Shown: positions 1 through 11,651, counted from the first letter of the stretch. The stretch is 36,069 bases of DNA from Omnitrophica bacterium GWA2_41_15 (GCA_919901915.1 CAKKQB010000038.1:2948-39016), one strand, 5' to 3'. Made by a program: numbers and translations. Notes: generated from the letters alone by a model not told the origin.

Positions 1-23
1 ATAGGCGATAGTGAAGATCCTTA

Positions 24-40
24 ACCTATTACCTATTACC
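24..40. repeat. Short heptamer repeat (acctatt) downstream of glmS
   Basis: Two complete copies of the 7-base unit acctatt followed by a partial third. It lies just past the glmS stop codon. It is a minor member of the period-7 repeats found elsewhere in the window (12796, 14464, 23541, 23700, 24054). On its own it would be unremarkable. Confidence 0.5.
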
Positions 41-45
41 TTTTT

Positions 46-1887
46 TTATTCCACAGTCACAGACTTAGCTAAGTTACGCGGCTGGTCAACGTCGCATCCG
101 CGCTTTAGCGCGATATAGTATGCTAATAATTGCAAGGGAAGCGCGACTAATAAGGGAGAAAATAATTCATCTGTTTTCGGAATATAAATAATCTCGCCTG
201 TAAGCTCTTTCATCCTTTCGTCACCCTCGGTAGCAATAGCGATAATCTTTCCAGCTCGGCAGCGAATCTCCTGAATATTAGAAACCATCTTATCATAAAT
301 CCTTGATTTCGGGGCAATGCAAACCACCCCCCGATATTCATCAATTAACGCGATAGGGCCATGCTTCATCTCGCCGGCAGCGTAACCTTCCGCCGGAATA
401 TAAGAGATCTCTTTTAATTTAAGCGCCCCCTCTAAGGCCGAGGGATAATTCACGTTTCTTCCCAGATACAAAAATGAACCAAAATGTGAATGCCGGCTGG
501 AAAGCTTAGAAATTTTATCTTGTTTTTTAAGAATGGCTTCCATTTGTTTGGGAATTTTTTTTAACTCCCGGAGGTATCCATTAACCTCTGCCGTGGGCAA
601 TATATTTCGTATCTGAGCAAGATAAAACGCGAACAAATACAACGCGGCCAACTGCGCGGTGTAAGCCTTGGTAGAAGCAACCCCAATTTCAGGCCCGGCA
701 TGCGTATAAATCACTCCGTCAGATTCGCGGGTTAAAGTTGAACCTAAAACATTGCAGACAGAAAGTATGGTAGCGCCAATCTTTTTTGCCTCTCTTGCGC
801 CGGCCAAAGTATCGGCAGTCTCGCCTGACTGACTAATAGCAATTACTAAAGTATCTTTGTCAATAAGCAGAGAACGATATCTAAATTCACTGGAAACATC
901 TACAAAAACGGGAATAGCGCAAATTGATTCCAAAATATACTTTCCCACAAGGCCCGCGTGATAAGCAGTGCCGCAGGCAACAATGGAAATATTCTTTATA
1001 TTTTTAAGTTTCTCTTCGGGAATCTTTTGTTCTTCAAAGACAACACTATTAGTTTCTTCTTGTATTCTCGCGCTCAAAAGACCCTCGATAATCTTAGGCT
1101 GCTCATTAATTTCCTTAAGCATAAAATGCTTATATCCCTGCTTCTGGGCTTGCGTAATATCCCAATTAATTGCTTGGGGCTTTTTCTTAATTTCAACTCC
1201 ATTAAGGTCGACAACCTTAACTAAATCCTTAGTCAAAATCGCTATTTCATTTTCTTCTAAAAAAATAATTTCTTTGGTGTATTCTAAAATTGCCGGCGCG
1301 TCTGAAGCCAGAAAATTCTCATTCGCGCCTATTCCCACAATCAAAGGGCTACCTAAACGCACAGCCACAAGTTTATGGGGCTCCCTCTTAGAAATAACGC
1401 CAATAGCAAAAGAACCTTGCAATTTAGCGAGCGCTTTTCTTACCGCATCCTCCAAAGAAGAACTATCTTGATAAAACTTCTCAATTAAATGGGGAATTAC
1501 TTCGGTATCCGTCTGACTGACAAACTTGTGGCCTTCTTTAATTAGTTCCTTTTTTAATTCCACGTAGTTCTCAATAATTCCGTTATGAACTACCGCTATT
1601 TCACCTTTGCAGTCTAAGTGGGGGTGGGCATTAACTTGGTTGGGCTCTCCATGAGTTGCCCATCGGGTATGGGCAATCCCTATACTGTCAGAAAGGATTT
1701 TTTTTCTTAAAAGATTCTCTAGGGCGCTGATTTTACCGGGCGATTTTCTTACAAGGATATTTTTTTTACTTGGGGAAACCAACGCCATACCGCTTGAATC
1801 GTAACCACGGTATTCTAAGCGCTTAAGCCCATTTAAAAGTATAGGTTGAGCCTCTCTTTCGCCAATATAACCAATTATTCCGCACAT
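46..1887 (-). CDS. glmS: Glutamine--fructose-6-phosphate aminotransferase (isomerizing)
   Basis: Makes glucosamine-6-phosphate from fructose-6-phosphate and glutamine in the cytoplasm, the first committed step to UDP-GlcNAc for peptidoglycan and LPS. The 613-residue length is normal. The N-terminal Cys of MCGIIGY is the glutaminase nucleophile once Met is removed, which fixes the start. DSSGMA and the HTRWATHGEP segment belong to the class II amidotransferase domain (about 1-220). Two SIS sugar-isomerase domains follow, with SQSGETADT near residue 355 and LGRNVNYPSALEGALKLKE near residue 480. The C-terminus ends DQPRNLAKSVTVE, as in the family. It lies 6 bases downstream of the HEPN gene with no visible Shine-Dalgarno of its own, so it may be translated in read-through from that gene. 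No glmS ribozyme is visible upstream. Confidence 0.97.
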   Translation of the reverse strand: MCGIIGYIGEREAQPILLNGLKRLEYRGYDSSGMALVSPSKKNILVRKSPGKISALENLLRKKILSDSIGIAHTRWATHGEPNQVNAHPHLDCKGEIAVVHNGIIENYVELKKELIKEGHKFVSQTDTEVIPHLIEKFYQDSSSLEDAVRKALAKLQGSFAIGVISKREPHKLVAVRLGSPLIVGIGANENFLASDAPAILEYTKEIIFLEENEIAILTKDLVKVVDLNGVEIKKKPQAINWDITQAQKQGYKHFMLKEINEQPKIIEGLLSARIQEETNSVVFEEQKIPEEKLKNIKNISIVACGTAYHAGLVGKYILESICAIPVFVDVSSEFRYRSLLIDKDTLVIAISQSGETADTLAGAREAKKIGATILSVCNVLGSTLTRESDGVIYTHAGPEIGVASTKAYTAQLAALYLFAFYLAQIRNILPTAEVNGYLRELKKIPKQMEAILKKQDKISKLSSRHSHFGSFLYLGRNVNYPSALEGALKLKEISYIPAEGYAAGEMKHGPIALIDEYRGVVCIAPKSRIYDKMVSNIQEIRCRAGKIIAIATEGDERMKELTGEIIYIPKTDELFSPLLVALPLQLLAYYIALKRGCDVDQPRNLAKSVTVE

Positions 1888-1893
1888 ATTCGT

Positions 1894-2313
1894 CTAGGCT
1901 AAATCCAAAACTTCTTTCAGGTTGGCTCGAATTATTTCCCGCGTAGAAACGGCAATACGAACAGCCTGCTCTGCTTCTTCCCTGGTTACCTCTTCGTCTT
2001 CCCCTGAATATCGAGCTGTAATCGCATACGGTGTTAACTCCTCTGCCTCTAAGATTGTTTTGGGCCAATTTGTCTGTTCGGGGCATAGTTCCAAGAGCCG
2101 AGAAATATTATGGGTATAAGGAAAATCTATCTTTTGATATACAAGATAAGCCTTTAGGTGTTTTTCTGCACACTGTTGGGCATGATACGCAATCAGCCGA
2201 TACGGACATCTTTCTACTAATGTCAATCCATGTTGCGCCAGACGTAAATCCTCATCGGCATAAACCAGCCATTCTTTTATTTTTCGTAATACCTCTTGGT
2301 CAAGGCTGCTCAT
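1894..2313 (-). CDS. HEPN domain protein (HepT-like putative RNase toxin)
   Basis: A 139-residue all-helical protein of the HEPN family, many members of which are metal-independent RNases. The HEPN signature is R39-x4-H44 in RLIAYH, followed by AQQCAEKHLKAYL as in the PF05168-type proteins. In the studied Shewanella HepT the motif is RX4HXY and the Tyr is AMPylated by MntA. Here that position is Gln46, so this protein either uses another site or is not controlled that way. The start overlaps the end of the upstream nucleotidyltransferase gene by 14 bases, the usual arrangement of an MNT/HEPN pair. glmS follows 6 bases after the stop. The toxin role is inferred from family and context only. 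Confidence 0.8.
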   Translation of the reverse strand: MSSLDQEVLRKIKEWLVYADEDLRLAQHGLTLVERCPYRLIAYHAQQCAEKHLKAYLVYQKIDFPYTHNISRLLELCPEQTNWPKTILEAEELTPYAITARYSGEDEEVTREEAEQAVRIAVSTREIIRANLKEVLDLA

Positions 2314-2617
2314 AAAGAACCTTTCCTTCCTGCCATGCGGGCCGCGCTACAGTCCCGGGAATTTGACGATCCCGTTCAAATTCTTCGGGCGAAAGCGCTA
2401 CAATATCTCTTGCTATACCCAATCCTTTTAATGACCTGTCCATTGCTACCATTAAACTCCTGCGTTTCTGTTTGATAGGACACACTACCAAAATATCCAT
2501 ATCACTGTGTTCATCAGCGGTTTGACGCGCCTGTGAACCAAAGAGGATAATCTGGTGAGGCTGAAAGTTAGTCACTAAACGTCTTACTACTTCAACCAGA
2601 ATCTGCTCATTAATCAT
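2300..2617 (-). CDS. Minimal nucleotidyltransferase (MntA-like putative antitoxin)
   Basis: A 105-residue protein of the DNA polymerase beta superfamily, minimal nucleotidyltransferase group. The diagnostic GS-x10-DxD motif is complete: G27, S28, D39 and D41 in GSQARQTADEHSDMDILVV. In characterised pairs such a protein adds AMP to the HEPN partner and silences it. A GGAG Shine-Dalgarno lies 7 bases before the ATG at 2617, so the pair has its own translation start, and the HEPN gene is coupled through a 14-base overlap. It sits between tRNA-Glu and glmS, all in the same direction. The pairing strongly suggests a toxin-antitoxin or abortive-infection module, although nothing in the sequence proves activity. 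Confidence 0.85.
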   Translation of the reverse strand: MINEQILVEVVRRLVTNFQPHQIILFGSQARQTADEHSDMDILVVCPIKQKRRSLMVAMDRSLKGLGIARDIVALSPEEFERDRQIPGTVARPAWQEGKVLYEQP

Positions 2618-2745
2618 TAAAATGCTCCATTTATCATGCCTGTTTTTACCCCAAAAGATTGCTGACGAAATACCACCGAACTTGCGAGGCGGGATAGATT
2701 TAACCCAAACCGTGCAATAGAAATGAGCACCGAGTTTGGATTTAA

Positions 2746-2820
2746 TGACCCCAACGGGATTTGAACCCGTGTCGAGAGCTTGAAAAGCTCTTGTCCTGGA
2801 CCAGGCTAGACGATGGGGTC
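2746..2820 (-). tRNA. tRNA-Glu (anticodon TTC)
   Basis: Reading the minus strand, the acceptor stem GACCCCA pairs with TGGGGTC, followed by discriminator A. The D arm GTCT/GGAC, the anticodon stem AGAGC/GCTCT with loop TTTTCAA, and the T arm ACGGG/CCCGT with loop TTCAAAT all form. The anticodon is TTC, reading GAA/GAG codons. No CCA is encoded. It begins 4 bases after the gyrA stop, so it may be processed from the gyrA transcript. Confidence 0.95.
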
Positions 2821-2824
2821 TAAA

Positions 2825-5254
2825 TTATTCTTCCTCCGCGATTACATGAGCTACGCTGGAAACGCGGTCTTGATCTTGTAGTTTAATCAAGCGCACTCCC
2901 TGGCTAGAACGGCCAGTTTCGCGGATATCTTTAACCGCGCAACGTAAGAAAATTCCATTTTGCGTAATAACCATCAATTCATCTCTATCAGTAACGGGCT
3001 TTAAATTTACTGCTTCGCCGTTTTTATCCGTAACCTTAATATTAATCACGCCCTTGCCGCCGCGCGAAGTCAGGCGATACTCATCAATAGTTGTACGCTT
3101 GACAAAACCAAGAGTGGTCACCGTTAATATCGTAGAATCTTTTTTAAGAACCACCGTATCAATCACTTCATCTTTTTTAGACAAAGAAATTCCCCGCACG
3201 CCTTTGGCAGACCTGCCCATATCACGTACTTTACTTTCAGAGAATCTTATGGCTTTGCCCTGGCGCGTCCCAATAAGCACTTCCTGCGTTCCATCAGTAA
3301 GCTCAACATTTTTTAATTCATCGTCATCCTCTAATGTAATTCCGATGATCCCGCCCTTGCGTATATTGCCATAGGCATCAAGCCTGGTCTTTTTAATCAG
3401 CCCCTTCTTCGTTATCATCACTAAATATTTATCCCCGACAAATTCCCTTACCGGAATAGTAGAGCTTACCTTGGACCCCTGTTCCATCTGGACAAGATTA
3501 ACAATGGCCTTGCCTTTAGAAAGTTTCCCTGCTTGCGGAATCTCGTAAACCTTTAACCAGTGCACCTGGCCTTTATCCGTAAAGACCAACAGGCAATCTT
3601 TCGTAGAAGCCACGAAAAGGCTCTCCATAAAATCCTCTTCTTTAACTTCGGCGCCAGTCGCGCCCTTACCGCCGCGCTTCTGCTTCCTGTAAGCGCTAAC
3701 CGGCAGGCGTTTAATGTAGCCGCCGTGGCTGACAGTAACCACCACATCCTCATCCGCGATCAAATCCTCTATCTCTAAATCTTCAACCTCTCCAACTATA
3801 TCGGTCCTGCGATCATCGCCATATTTTTTCCTTAAATTCTCCAACTCCTCCTTAATAATTGCTTCTACTTTTTTTTCTGAAGCAAGGATGGCTTTGCAGA
3901 ACTCAATTTTTTTTAGCAATTCCGCGTATTCCGCGTCAATTTTATCGCGCTCAAGCGCGGTTAGGCGCTGAAGCTGCATCTCTAAAATCGCCTGGGACTG
4001 AATCTCAGAAAGATCAAACTCTTTCATCAAGCGCTCTTTTGCCTGTTCTGTATTCTTAGAGGTTTTAATAACCTTGATAATCTCGTCAATATATTTCAAG
4101 GCAATTTTTAGGCCTTCTAAAATATGCGCCCTCCTCAAGGCTTTATCCAATTCAAATTGTGTCCGGCGCCGGATAATCTCTTTTCTGTGCGCGATATAAT
4201 ATTCCAGCATCTGGCGCAGGCTCAAAACCCGCGGCCGATTATCTACTAAGGCAAGCATAATAATCCCGAAGGTAGTCTCTAATTGCGTATGTTTAAAGAG
4301 CTGATTTAGGACTATCTGCGATTCAGTATCGCGTTTTAATTCTATAACAATACGCATGCCGTCCTTATCAGACTCATCGCGAATATCAGAAATCCCCTCT
4401 ATTCTTTTATCATCCACTAAACCAGCGATATTTTCAATAAGGCCCGCCTTTTGCACCTGATAAGGAATTTCGGTAATCACGATTAAATCTTTGGCATTTT
4501 TTTGATGCTCTACGGTTGCCCGGCCACGCACTAAAAGCTTTCCTTTTCCGGTTTCATACGCTTCCTTAATGCCTGTCCTGCCGCAAATTACCCCTCCCGT
4601 AGGAAAATCAGGGCCCTTAATATAACGCGTCAGGTCTTTTATTTCACATTGAGGATTATCCAATAAATAAATTATGGCATCCGCGAGTTCGTTTAAATTA
4701 TGCGGCGGGATATTCGTGGCCATGCCTACGGCAATACCGCTTGAGCCGTTCGCCAAAAGATTAGGCAAAGCTGACGGTAAAAGCAAAGGCTCTTTTAATG
4801 AAGCATCAAAATTAGGCCCGAAATTAACCGTATCCTTATCAATATCCGCCAGCAGCTCGTCAGCAATAGAGGCAAGACGGGCCTCAGTATAACGCATGGC
4901 CGCGGGACTATCCCCATCAACTGATCCAAAATTACCTTGACCCTCTACTAAAGGATAGCGCAGAGAAAAATCCTGGGCCATTCTTACTAAGGTGTCATAA
5001 ATAGCCACGTCCCCATGCGGATGATACTTACCCATGGTTTCGCCGACGATACGCGCGCATTTTTTATAGGGTTTGGAGTGTTCCAGCCCTAATTCTTGCA
5101 TGGCATAAAGAATGCGCCTATGCACCGGTTTTAAGCCGTCGCGCACATCAGGCAAAGCCCTGCCCACAATCACGCTCATCGCGTAATTCAGGTAAGAATC
5201 CTTTACCTCTTCTTCAATGCATCTATCAACTATTTTCTCGTTACGAGTGTACAT
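2825..5254 (-). CDS. gyrA: DNA gyrase subunit A
   Basis: The A subunit of the enzyme that introduces negative supercoils ahead of replication forks. The start chosen is the ATG at 5254 (809 aa, [17 protein letters not shown]). The frame stays open for 24 more codons, but those lie in repeat DNA and do not look like a gyrase N-terminus. GAGGAG precedes the ATG by 3 bases. The catalytic Tyr is Y122 in [11 protein letters not shown], numbered as in E. coli. The GyrA box appears as QKRGGKG (E. coli QRRGGKG) at the start of the C-terminal beta-pinwheel, so wrapping ability is probably kept. In the quinolone region, [13 protein letters not shown] carries Val at position 83 where E. coli has Ser, while D87 is kept. 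gyrB lies directly upstream. Confidence 0.97.
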   Translation of the reverse strand: MYTRNEKIVDRCIEEEVKDSYLNYAMSVIVGRALPDVRDGLKPVHRRILYAMQELGLEHSKPYKKCARIVGETMGKYHPHGDVAIYDTLVRMAQDFSLRYPLVEGQGNFGSVDGDSPAAMRYTEARLASIADELLADIDKDTVNFGPNFDASLKEPLLLPSALPNLLANGSSGIAVGMATNIPPHNLNELADAIIYLLDNPQCEIKDLTRYIKGPDFPTGGVICGRTGIKEAYETGKGKLLVRGRATVEHQKNAKDLIVITEIPYQVQKAGLIENIAGLVDDKRIEGISDIRDESDKDGMRIVIELKRDTESQIVLNQLFKHTQLETTFGIIMLALVDNRPRVLSLRQMLEYYIAHRKEIIRRRTQFELDKALRRAHILEGLKIALKYIDEIIKVIKTSKNTEQAKERLMKEFDLSEIQSQAILEMQLQRLTALERDKIDAEYAELLKKIEFCKAILASEKKVEAIIKEELENLRKKYGDDRRTDIVGEVEDLEIEDLIADEDVVVTVSHGGYIKRLPVSAYRKQKRGGKGATGAEVKEEDFMESLFVASTKDCLLVFTDKGQVHWLKVYEIPQAGKLSKGKAIVNLVQMEQGSKVSSTIPVREFVGDKYLVMITKKGLIKKTRLDAYGNIRKGGIIGITLEDDDELKNVELTDGTQEVLIGTRQGKAIRFSESKVRDMGRSAKGVRGISLSKKDEVIDTVVLKKDSTILTVTTLGFVKRTTIDEYRLTSRGGKGVINIKVTDKNGEAVNLKPVTDRDELMVITQNGIFLRCAVKDIRETGRSSQGVRLIKLQDQDRVSSVAHVIAEEE

Positions 5255-5356
5255 TATCTCCTCGCTTCGCTCGTCGAAATTAAAAATGAAAAATGTAAAA
5301 TTAAAAATTTTGAATTTGAACCGCAATTTTTCATTTTTAACTTTTAATTTTTAATT
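5252..5356. repeat. AT-rich inverted repeat and REP-like fragment in the gyrB-gyrA gap
   Basis: The gap between gyrB and gyrA consists of repeat DNA. Next to the gyrA start, ctcctcgcttcgctcgtcg closely resembles ctcgtcgcttcgctcctcg in the repeat cluster near 35482. Read on the minus strand it supplies the GAGGAG that serves as the gyrA ribosome-binding site. Beyond it, two AT-rich arms (about 5277-5311 and 5322-5356) built from attaaaaatgaaaaat-like words face each other around a short spacer containing gaaccgc. The arrangement matches short dispersed AT-rich palindromes seen in many uncultured bacterial genomes. Confidence 0.6.
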
Positions 5357-5360
5357 GTAC

Positions 5361-8145
<2,785 letters not shown>

Positions 8146-8146
<1 letters not shown>

Positions 8147-9237
8147 TACCCTAAACACATTGGTAAAACAATATAAACATAATTATCCGCGCGAATAACT
8201 CCGGGTTTCTCACTGCTAACCAACTCAAACTCTATCACATCTAAGGTTAAATTCTTTAAAACATCCATTAAATAATTAGCATTAAAACCAACAACTATCT
8301 CTTTACCATCATACTCAATATTTAATTCTTCGCGCGACTCACCCACATCCGGCGTAGATTTTGACACCACTAATTTATTTTTAAAAACCTCTAATTTTAC
8401 CGCCTGATAATCAACCGTAGAAAGCAATGCCGCCCTTTTTATCGCTAATAAAAATTGTTCCCTGTTAATCTTAAACTTAATATTTGAAACAGCAGGAACC
8501 ACTTGATGATAATCCGGAAACTCACCCTCAATAAGCCGGGAAATTATTACCACATCACCCAAATCAAACAACACTTGATTATTACTTAATATTATAGATA
8601 GCTCCCCACTATCTTTAAGGTTACGGTTTAATTCGTAAATTGTTTTAATAGGCACAATAATACTTATATCTTGATTTAAATTTTGGGTTATTTTTTTCTC
8701 CGCGATTGCTAATCTTTTTCCATCCGTGGACACTAAGGTAAGTTTATCTTTATTAACCAAAAAAAGTATACCATTTAAAACATACCTAACCTCATTAAAA
8801 GAAACCACAAAAGAGGTGCGGCTTAATAATTGTTTTAACCCCTCTTGTTCTATCTTAATCACCTCTTTATTTTTAAACTCGGGTAATTTAGGAAAATCAT
8901 CTTTAATTAACCCCATAACCTTAAATTGACATAATTGCGTTTCAATATTTATTAAATTGTTTTTTTTAGTATTTATCTCTACGGTATCCGCGGATAATTC
9001 CCGAATAATATCATTAAATCTTTTCGCGGGTATAGTAATCGCGCCTTGTTCTTTAATATCCACAGGAATTACACAGCTTATCCCAATATTTAAATCTGTA
9101 GCAGTTAACCTTAAAGTATCCTGTTGTGTTTCTATTAAAATATTGGAAAGTATTGGTAGTGTTGTTTTTGCGTTAATAATATTTTCTACTATTTGAATAC
9201 CGTTTAATAAAATTTCTCTTTTAGCTGTAAACCACAT
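8146..9237 (-). CDS. dnaN: DNA polymerase III beta subunit (sliding clamp)
   Basis: The ring-shaped processivity clamp of the replicative polymerase. The 363-residue length is normal for three clamp domains. Family features include MWFTAKREILLNGIQIVENII at the N-terminus, TLPILSNILIET, VSTDGKRLAIAEKKI in the middle domain, and the C-terminal strand VYIVLPMCLG, whose xxLPM pattern matches the clamp terminus. AGGAG lies 7 bases before the ATG at 9237. dnaA is upstream with a 139-base gap and dciA is coupled downstream, so dnaN-dciA-gyrB form a single translation-coupled run. Confidence 0.97.
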
Positions 9238-9376
9238 TTTTATCTCCTTTTATTATTATTTTATTTATATATATAAATAATAATAGTTGTAGTAGGGTTG
9301 TAAGTTGTTAAAAACTCTATAACTTATGCGCTTATTTGAATTTATGATAAAATTAAACCTTGGATAACCTTTGGAT

Positions 9377-10756
9377 TTACTGTTTAATAATATGTATAAT
9401 TCTTTCTATTTTATTTTTTAAATCTATTTTTTCTTCCATCTCCCTTTTTATTTTATTATAAGAGTGTAACACTGTGGTATGGTCTTTTCCTCCAAAATAG
9501 CCGCCTATTTCAGGCAGAGACGAATCAGTTAACTCTCTACTTAAGTACATAGCTATTTGTCTAGGTAAAACTACGGTCTTATTTCTGCGTTTTGCCTTTA
9601 AATCATATAATGATACCCCGAATTCTTCCACTACACAGTGTTGGATAAAATCTATGGTAATTATTTTTTTTGGTTCTTTCAAAAGGTCTTTAAGCACTTC
9701 TTTGGTTGAATCTAGGGTTATTGGTTTTTCTTCTAATAAGGAATAAGCAATAGTGCGGACTAAGGCGCCTTCTAAATCCCGGATATTAGATTTAATTAAT
9801 TGCGCGATAAAGAATATAACATCGTCGGAGACAGAGACAGGTTCTCTTTCTACTTTCTTTTTTAGTATAGCAACCCTTGTTTCCAGGTCTGGCGGTTGTA
9901 TATCGGTGGTAAGCCCCCAGCCAAAGCGAGAAATCAGTCTTTCTTGTAAATCGGTTATTTCTTTGGGGGGCCTGTCTGAAGAAAGTATAATTTGTTTGTG
10001 CGCGTCATAAAGGGTGTTAAATGTGTGGAAAAATTCTTCCTGGGTGGATTCTTTGCCGGCGATAAAATGCGCGTCGTCAATTACTAATACATCAACATTT
10101 CTGTATTTTTGACGAAAATTTTGGGTAGTTTTATGTTGGATAGCATTAATAAGTTCATTAGTAAAACGTTCTGATGGGATATAGTATATTTTCGCGGTTC
10201 CATTTGTTTTATGGATGATATGATGGCAGGCCGCTTGGATAAGGTGTGTTTTACCTAAACCCGTCGCGCCATAAATAAATAAGGGGTTGTAGGATTTGGC
10301 AGGTGATTCTGCTGCTGCCAAAGCGTAAGCATGCGCGTGGCGGTTAGACGGGCCTATTACGAAATTATCAAAAGTGTAGCGGGAGTTTAGATTAGGGTTG
10401 GATTGTGTGTTTTGGTTTTTCGTTTGTGCTGTTAAGGGTGTTATTTTGGCGTTTAAATTTTGATCTTGCGTGTTTGTTTCTAATGAAATCTTAAAATCTT
10501 TTCGGCTTTGGCTATCGGAGGCCAAACCATGACCTTGCGGCCTTTCAGTAATTGCTTGACCAATTGCTTCAATAATAAGGTTTTGGTAGTGATTTTCTAC
10601 CCAATCTTTAAAAAAGTTGTCTGGCGCTTCCAAAATTAAGGCGTTTTCCTTGTTTTTTGGTTTAAGGGGCAATATCCATGTAGTATATGAGGTTTCGCCC
10701 AGCTTGTTTTTTAGGTAATCTTGCGCCTGTTGCCAAGCCTGGAGTAGATCATCCAT
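9377..10756 (-). CDS. dnaA: Chromosomal replication initiator DnaA
   Basis: Binds DnaA boxes, melts the origin and recruits the helicase. 459 residues. Domain I spans 1-70 (AWQQAQDYLKNKLGETSYTTWI), the linker domain II about 71-125, and the AAA+ domain III carries Walker A GATGLGKTH (163-171) and Walker B VLVIDDAHFI. Domain IV ends with the DNA-binding signature GGKDHTTVLHSY. The linker begins with GHGLASDSQSRKD (75-87), encoded by a palindromic repeat that also occurs in xseA and near 35419. The linker is the part of DnaA most tolerant of insertions. No clear Shine-Dalgarno precedes the ATG. The probable oriC lies directly upstream. Confidence 0.98.
   Translation of the reverse strand: MDDLLQAWQQAQDYLKNKLGETSYTTWILPLKPKNKENALILEAPDNFFKDWVENHYQNLIIEAIGQAITERPQGHGLASDSQSRKDFKISLETNTQDQNLNAKITPLTAQTKNQNTQSNPNLNSRYTFDNFVIGPSNRHAHAYALAAAESPAKSYNPLFIYGATGLGKTHLIQAACHHIIHKTNGTAKIYYIPSERFTNELINAIQHKTTQNFRQKYRNVDVLVIDDAHFIAGKESTQEEFFHTFNTLYDAHKQIILSSDRPPKEITDLQERLISRFGWGLTTDIQPPDLETRVAILKKKVEREPVSVSDDVIFFIAQLIKSNIRDLEGALVRTIAYSLLEEKPITLDSTKEVLKDLLKEPKKIITIDFIQHCVVEEFGVSLYDLKAKRRNKTVVLPRQIAMYLSRELTDSSLPEIGGYFGGKDHTTVLHSYNKIKREMEEKIDLKNKIERIIHIIKQ
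10504..10533. repeat. In-frame palindromic repeat inside the dnaA linker
   Basis: The plus-strand sequence ggctttggctatcggaggcc followed by aaacc forms an imperfect hairpin with a tatcgg loop. It is related at the same positions to the hairpin in xseA (18621-18653) and to the intergenic copy at 35419-35449. In dnaA it is read as HGLASDSQS and in xseA as SGLPSDRQS, so both copies are read in the same frame. Confidence 0.65.
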
Positions 10757-10992
10757 AGATTATTAACAACTTATTCACACCTTGCATAACTCTGTGGAAA
10801 AAAATAAAATATTTTTTTTTGGGTTGTTTGTTGTTGATAATTATTCACTAACGATTGTCCATTAATATAATGATCAGCAATTATTTAATAACTTACCATA
10901 AAATTTCTTATAGGGCAAGGAAAAACTTTTTTAGCTGGAAAAAGAAAAATTTTTTTCTTGAGCAAACCTTGAAACTATGGTAAGATTCAAAT
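10757..10992. other. oriC: Probable chromosomal origin of replication (oriC)
   Basis: A 236-base AT-rich gap between divergently read dnaA and metV. Two sites match the DnaA-box consensus TTWTNCACA exactly: TTATTCACA at 10771-10779 (plus) and TTTTCCACA at 10793-10801 (minus). Two more differ by one base and abut each other: TTATCAACA at 10832-10840 (minus) and TTATTCACT at 10841-10849 (plus). An A/T run (10799-10820) could serve as the unwinding region. Genes diverge from here, with the dnaA-to-glmS run leftward and metV-to-comM rightward. The dnaA-dnaN gap has no consensus box. Boundaries are approximate. Confidence 0.75.
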
Positions 10993-11649
10993 ATGATTAT
11001 TACAGAGTTAAAACCATTTGCGGAAATTATAGATAGCTTAAAGGAGTACAATAAGCTTTTTTTGATTGGCTGCGGTGAGTGCGCTGCTACTTGTAAAACA
11101 GGCGGTGAGCCGGAACTTAATAAAATAAAGATTCTTTTGGAAGAGCAGGGTAAAACCGTTTTGGGTATGTGTATCCCCGGCGCGCCTTGTCTAGCGGCGC
11201 AAATAAAAACGGAATTAGCCAAGAATATAAAAGCCTTTCGGGAGGCAGAGGTGATTTTGGTTTTGGCTTGCGGCTTAGGTGTGCAGTCAGTGAGGGATAA
11301 TGACAGGTTGGAGCATGTGGTTTTGCCCGCGTTAAATACTACTTTTAGCGCGATATTGGACGTAAAAGGTAATTTTTATGAAAAATGTTCTTTGTGTGGT
11401 GAGTGTGTTCTGGCTCTAACCGGCGGAATTTGTCCGATTACGCTTTGTTCGAAGGGCCTTTTGAATGGGCCTTGCGGTGGGGCGGATAAGGGTAAGTGCG
11501 AGGTTGATAAAGATAAGGATTGCGCGTGGATTTTGATTTACAGGGAATTAGAGAAAAGAAAAAAACTTGGGCAATTTAGAAAGATTCAAGGCCCAAAAGA
11601 TTTTAGAAAATCGGTTAAGCCGCATAAGTTGATAATGACAACTGTATAG
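10993..11649 (+). CDS. metV: MetV-like zinc/iron-sulfur subunit of methylenetetrahydrofolate reductase
   Basis: A 218-residue Cys-rich protein of the family labelled methylene-tetrahydrofolate reductase C-terminal (MetV). In acetogens MetV partners MetF in the MetFV-type reductase of the Wood-Ljungdahl methyl branch. Clusters visible are CGECAATC near residue 27, GMCIPGAPC near 60, and a ferredoxin-like run CSLCGEC...CPITLCSKGLLNGPCGG...KCEVDKDKDC at about 133-178. No metF lies next to it in this window, so the partner would have to be encoded elsewhere. The gene has only a weak Shine-Dalgarno and begins just past the origin. Enzyme partnership is inferred from the family. Confidence 0.8.
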   Translation: MIITELKPFAEIIDSLKEYNKLFLIGCGECAATCKTGGEPELNKIKILLEEQGKTVLGMCIPGAPCLAAQIKTELAKNIKAFREAEVILVLACGLGVQSVRDNDRLEHVVLPALNTTFSAILDVKGNFYEKCSLCGECVLALTGGICPITLCSKGLLNGPCGGADKGKCEVDKDKDCAWILIYRELEKRKKLGQFRKIQGPKDFRKSVKPHKLIMTTV

Positions 11650-11651
11650 AT

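Noticed and set aside
968-1471. A 167-codon open frame on the plus strand opposite glmS
   Set aside because: It lies wholly within glmS on the other strand, has low-complexity Ser/Leu-rich composition and no ribosome-binding site. It is a shadow of the real gene.
1888-2313. A glmS ribozyme or glucosamine-6-phosphate switch upstream of glmS
   Set aside because: Only 6 bases separate glmS from the HEPN gene, so there is no leader to hold one.
9238-9376. The dnaA-dnaN gap as the replication origin
   Set aside because: It is AT-rich and contains gtagtag-like words, but no DnaA box matching the consensus on either strand. The gap upstream of dnaA has two exact ones.
10908-11222. A 104-codon minus-strand frame reaching from metV into the oriC gap
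   Set aside because: It overlaps the well-supported metV in antisense, has a Phe/Lys-rich tail from A/T runs and no family resemblance.
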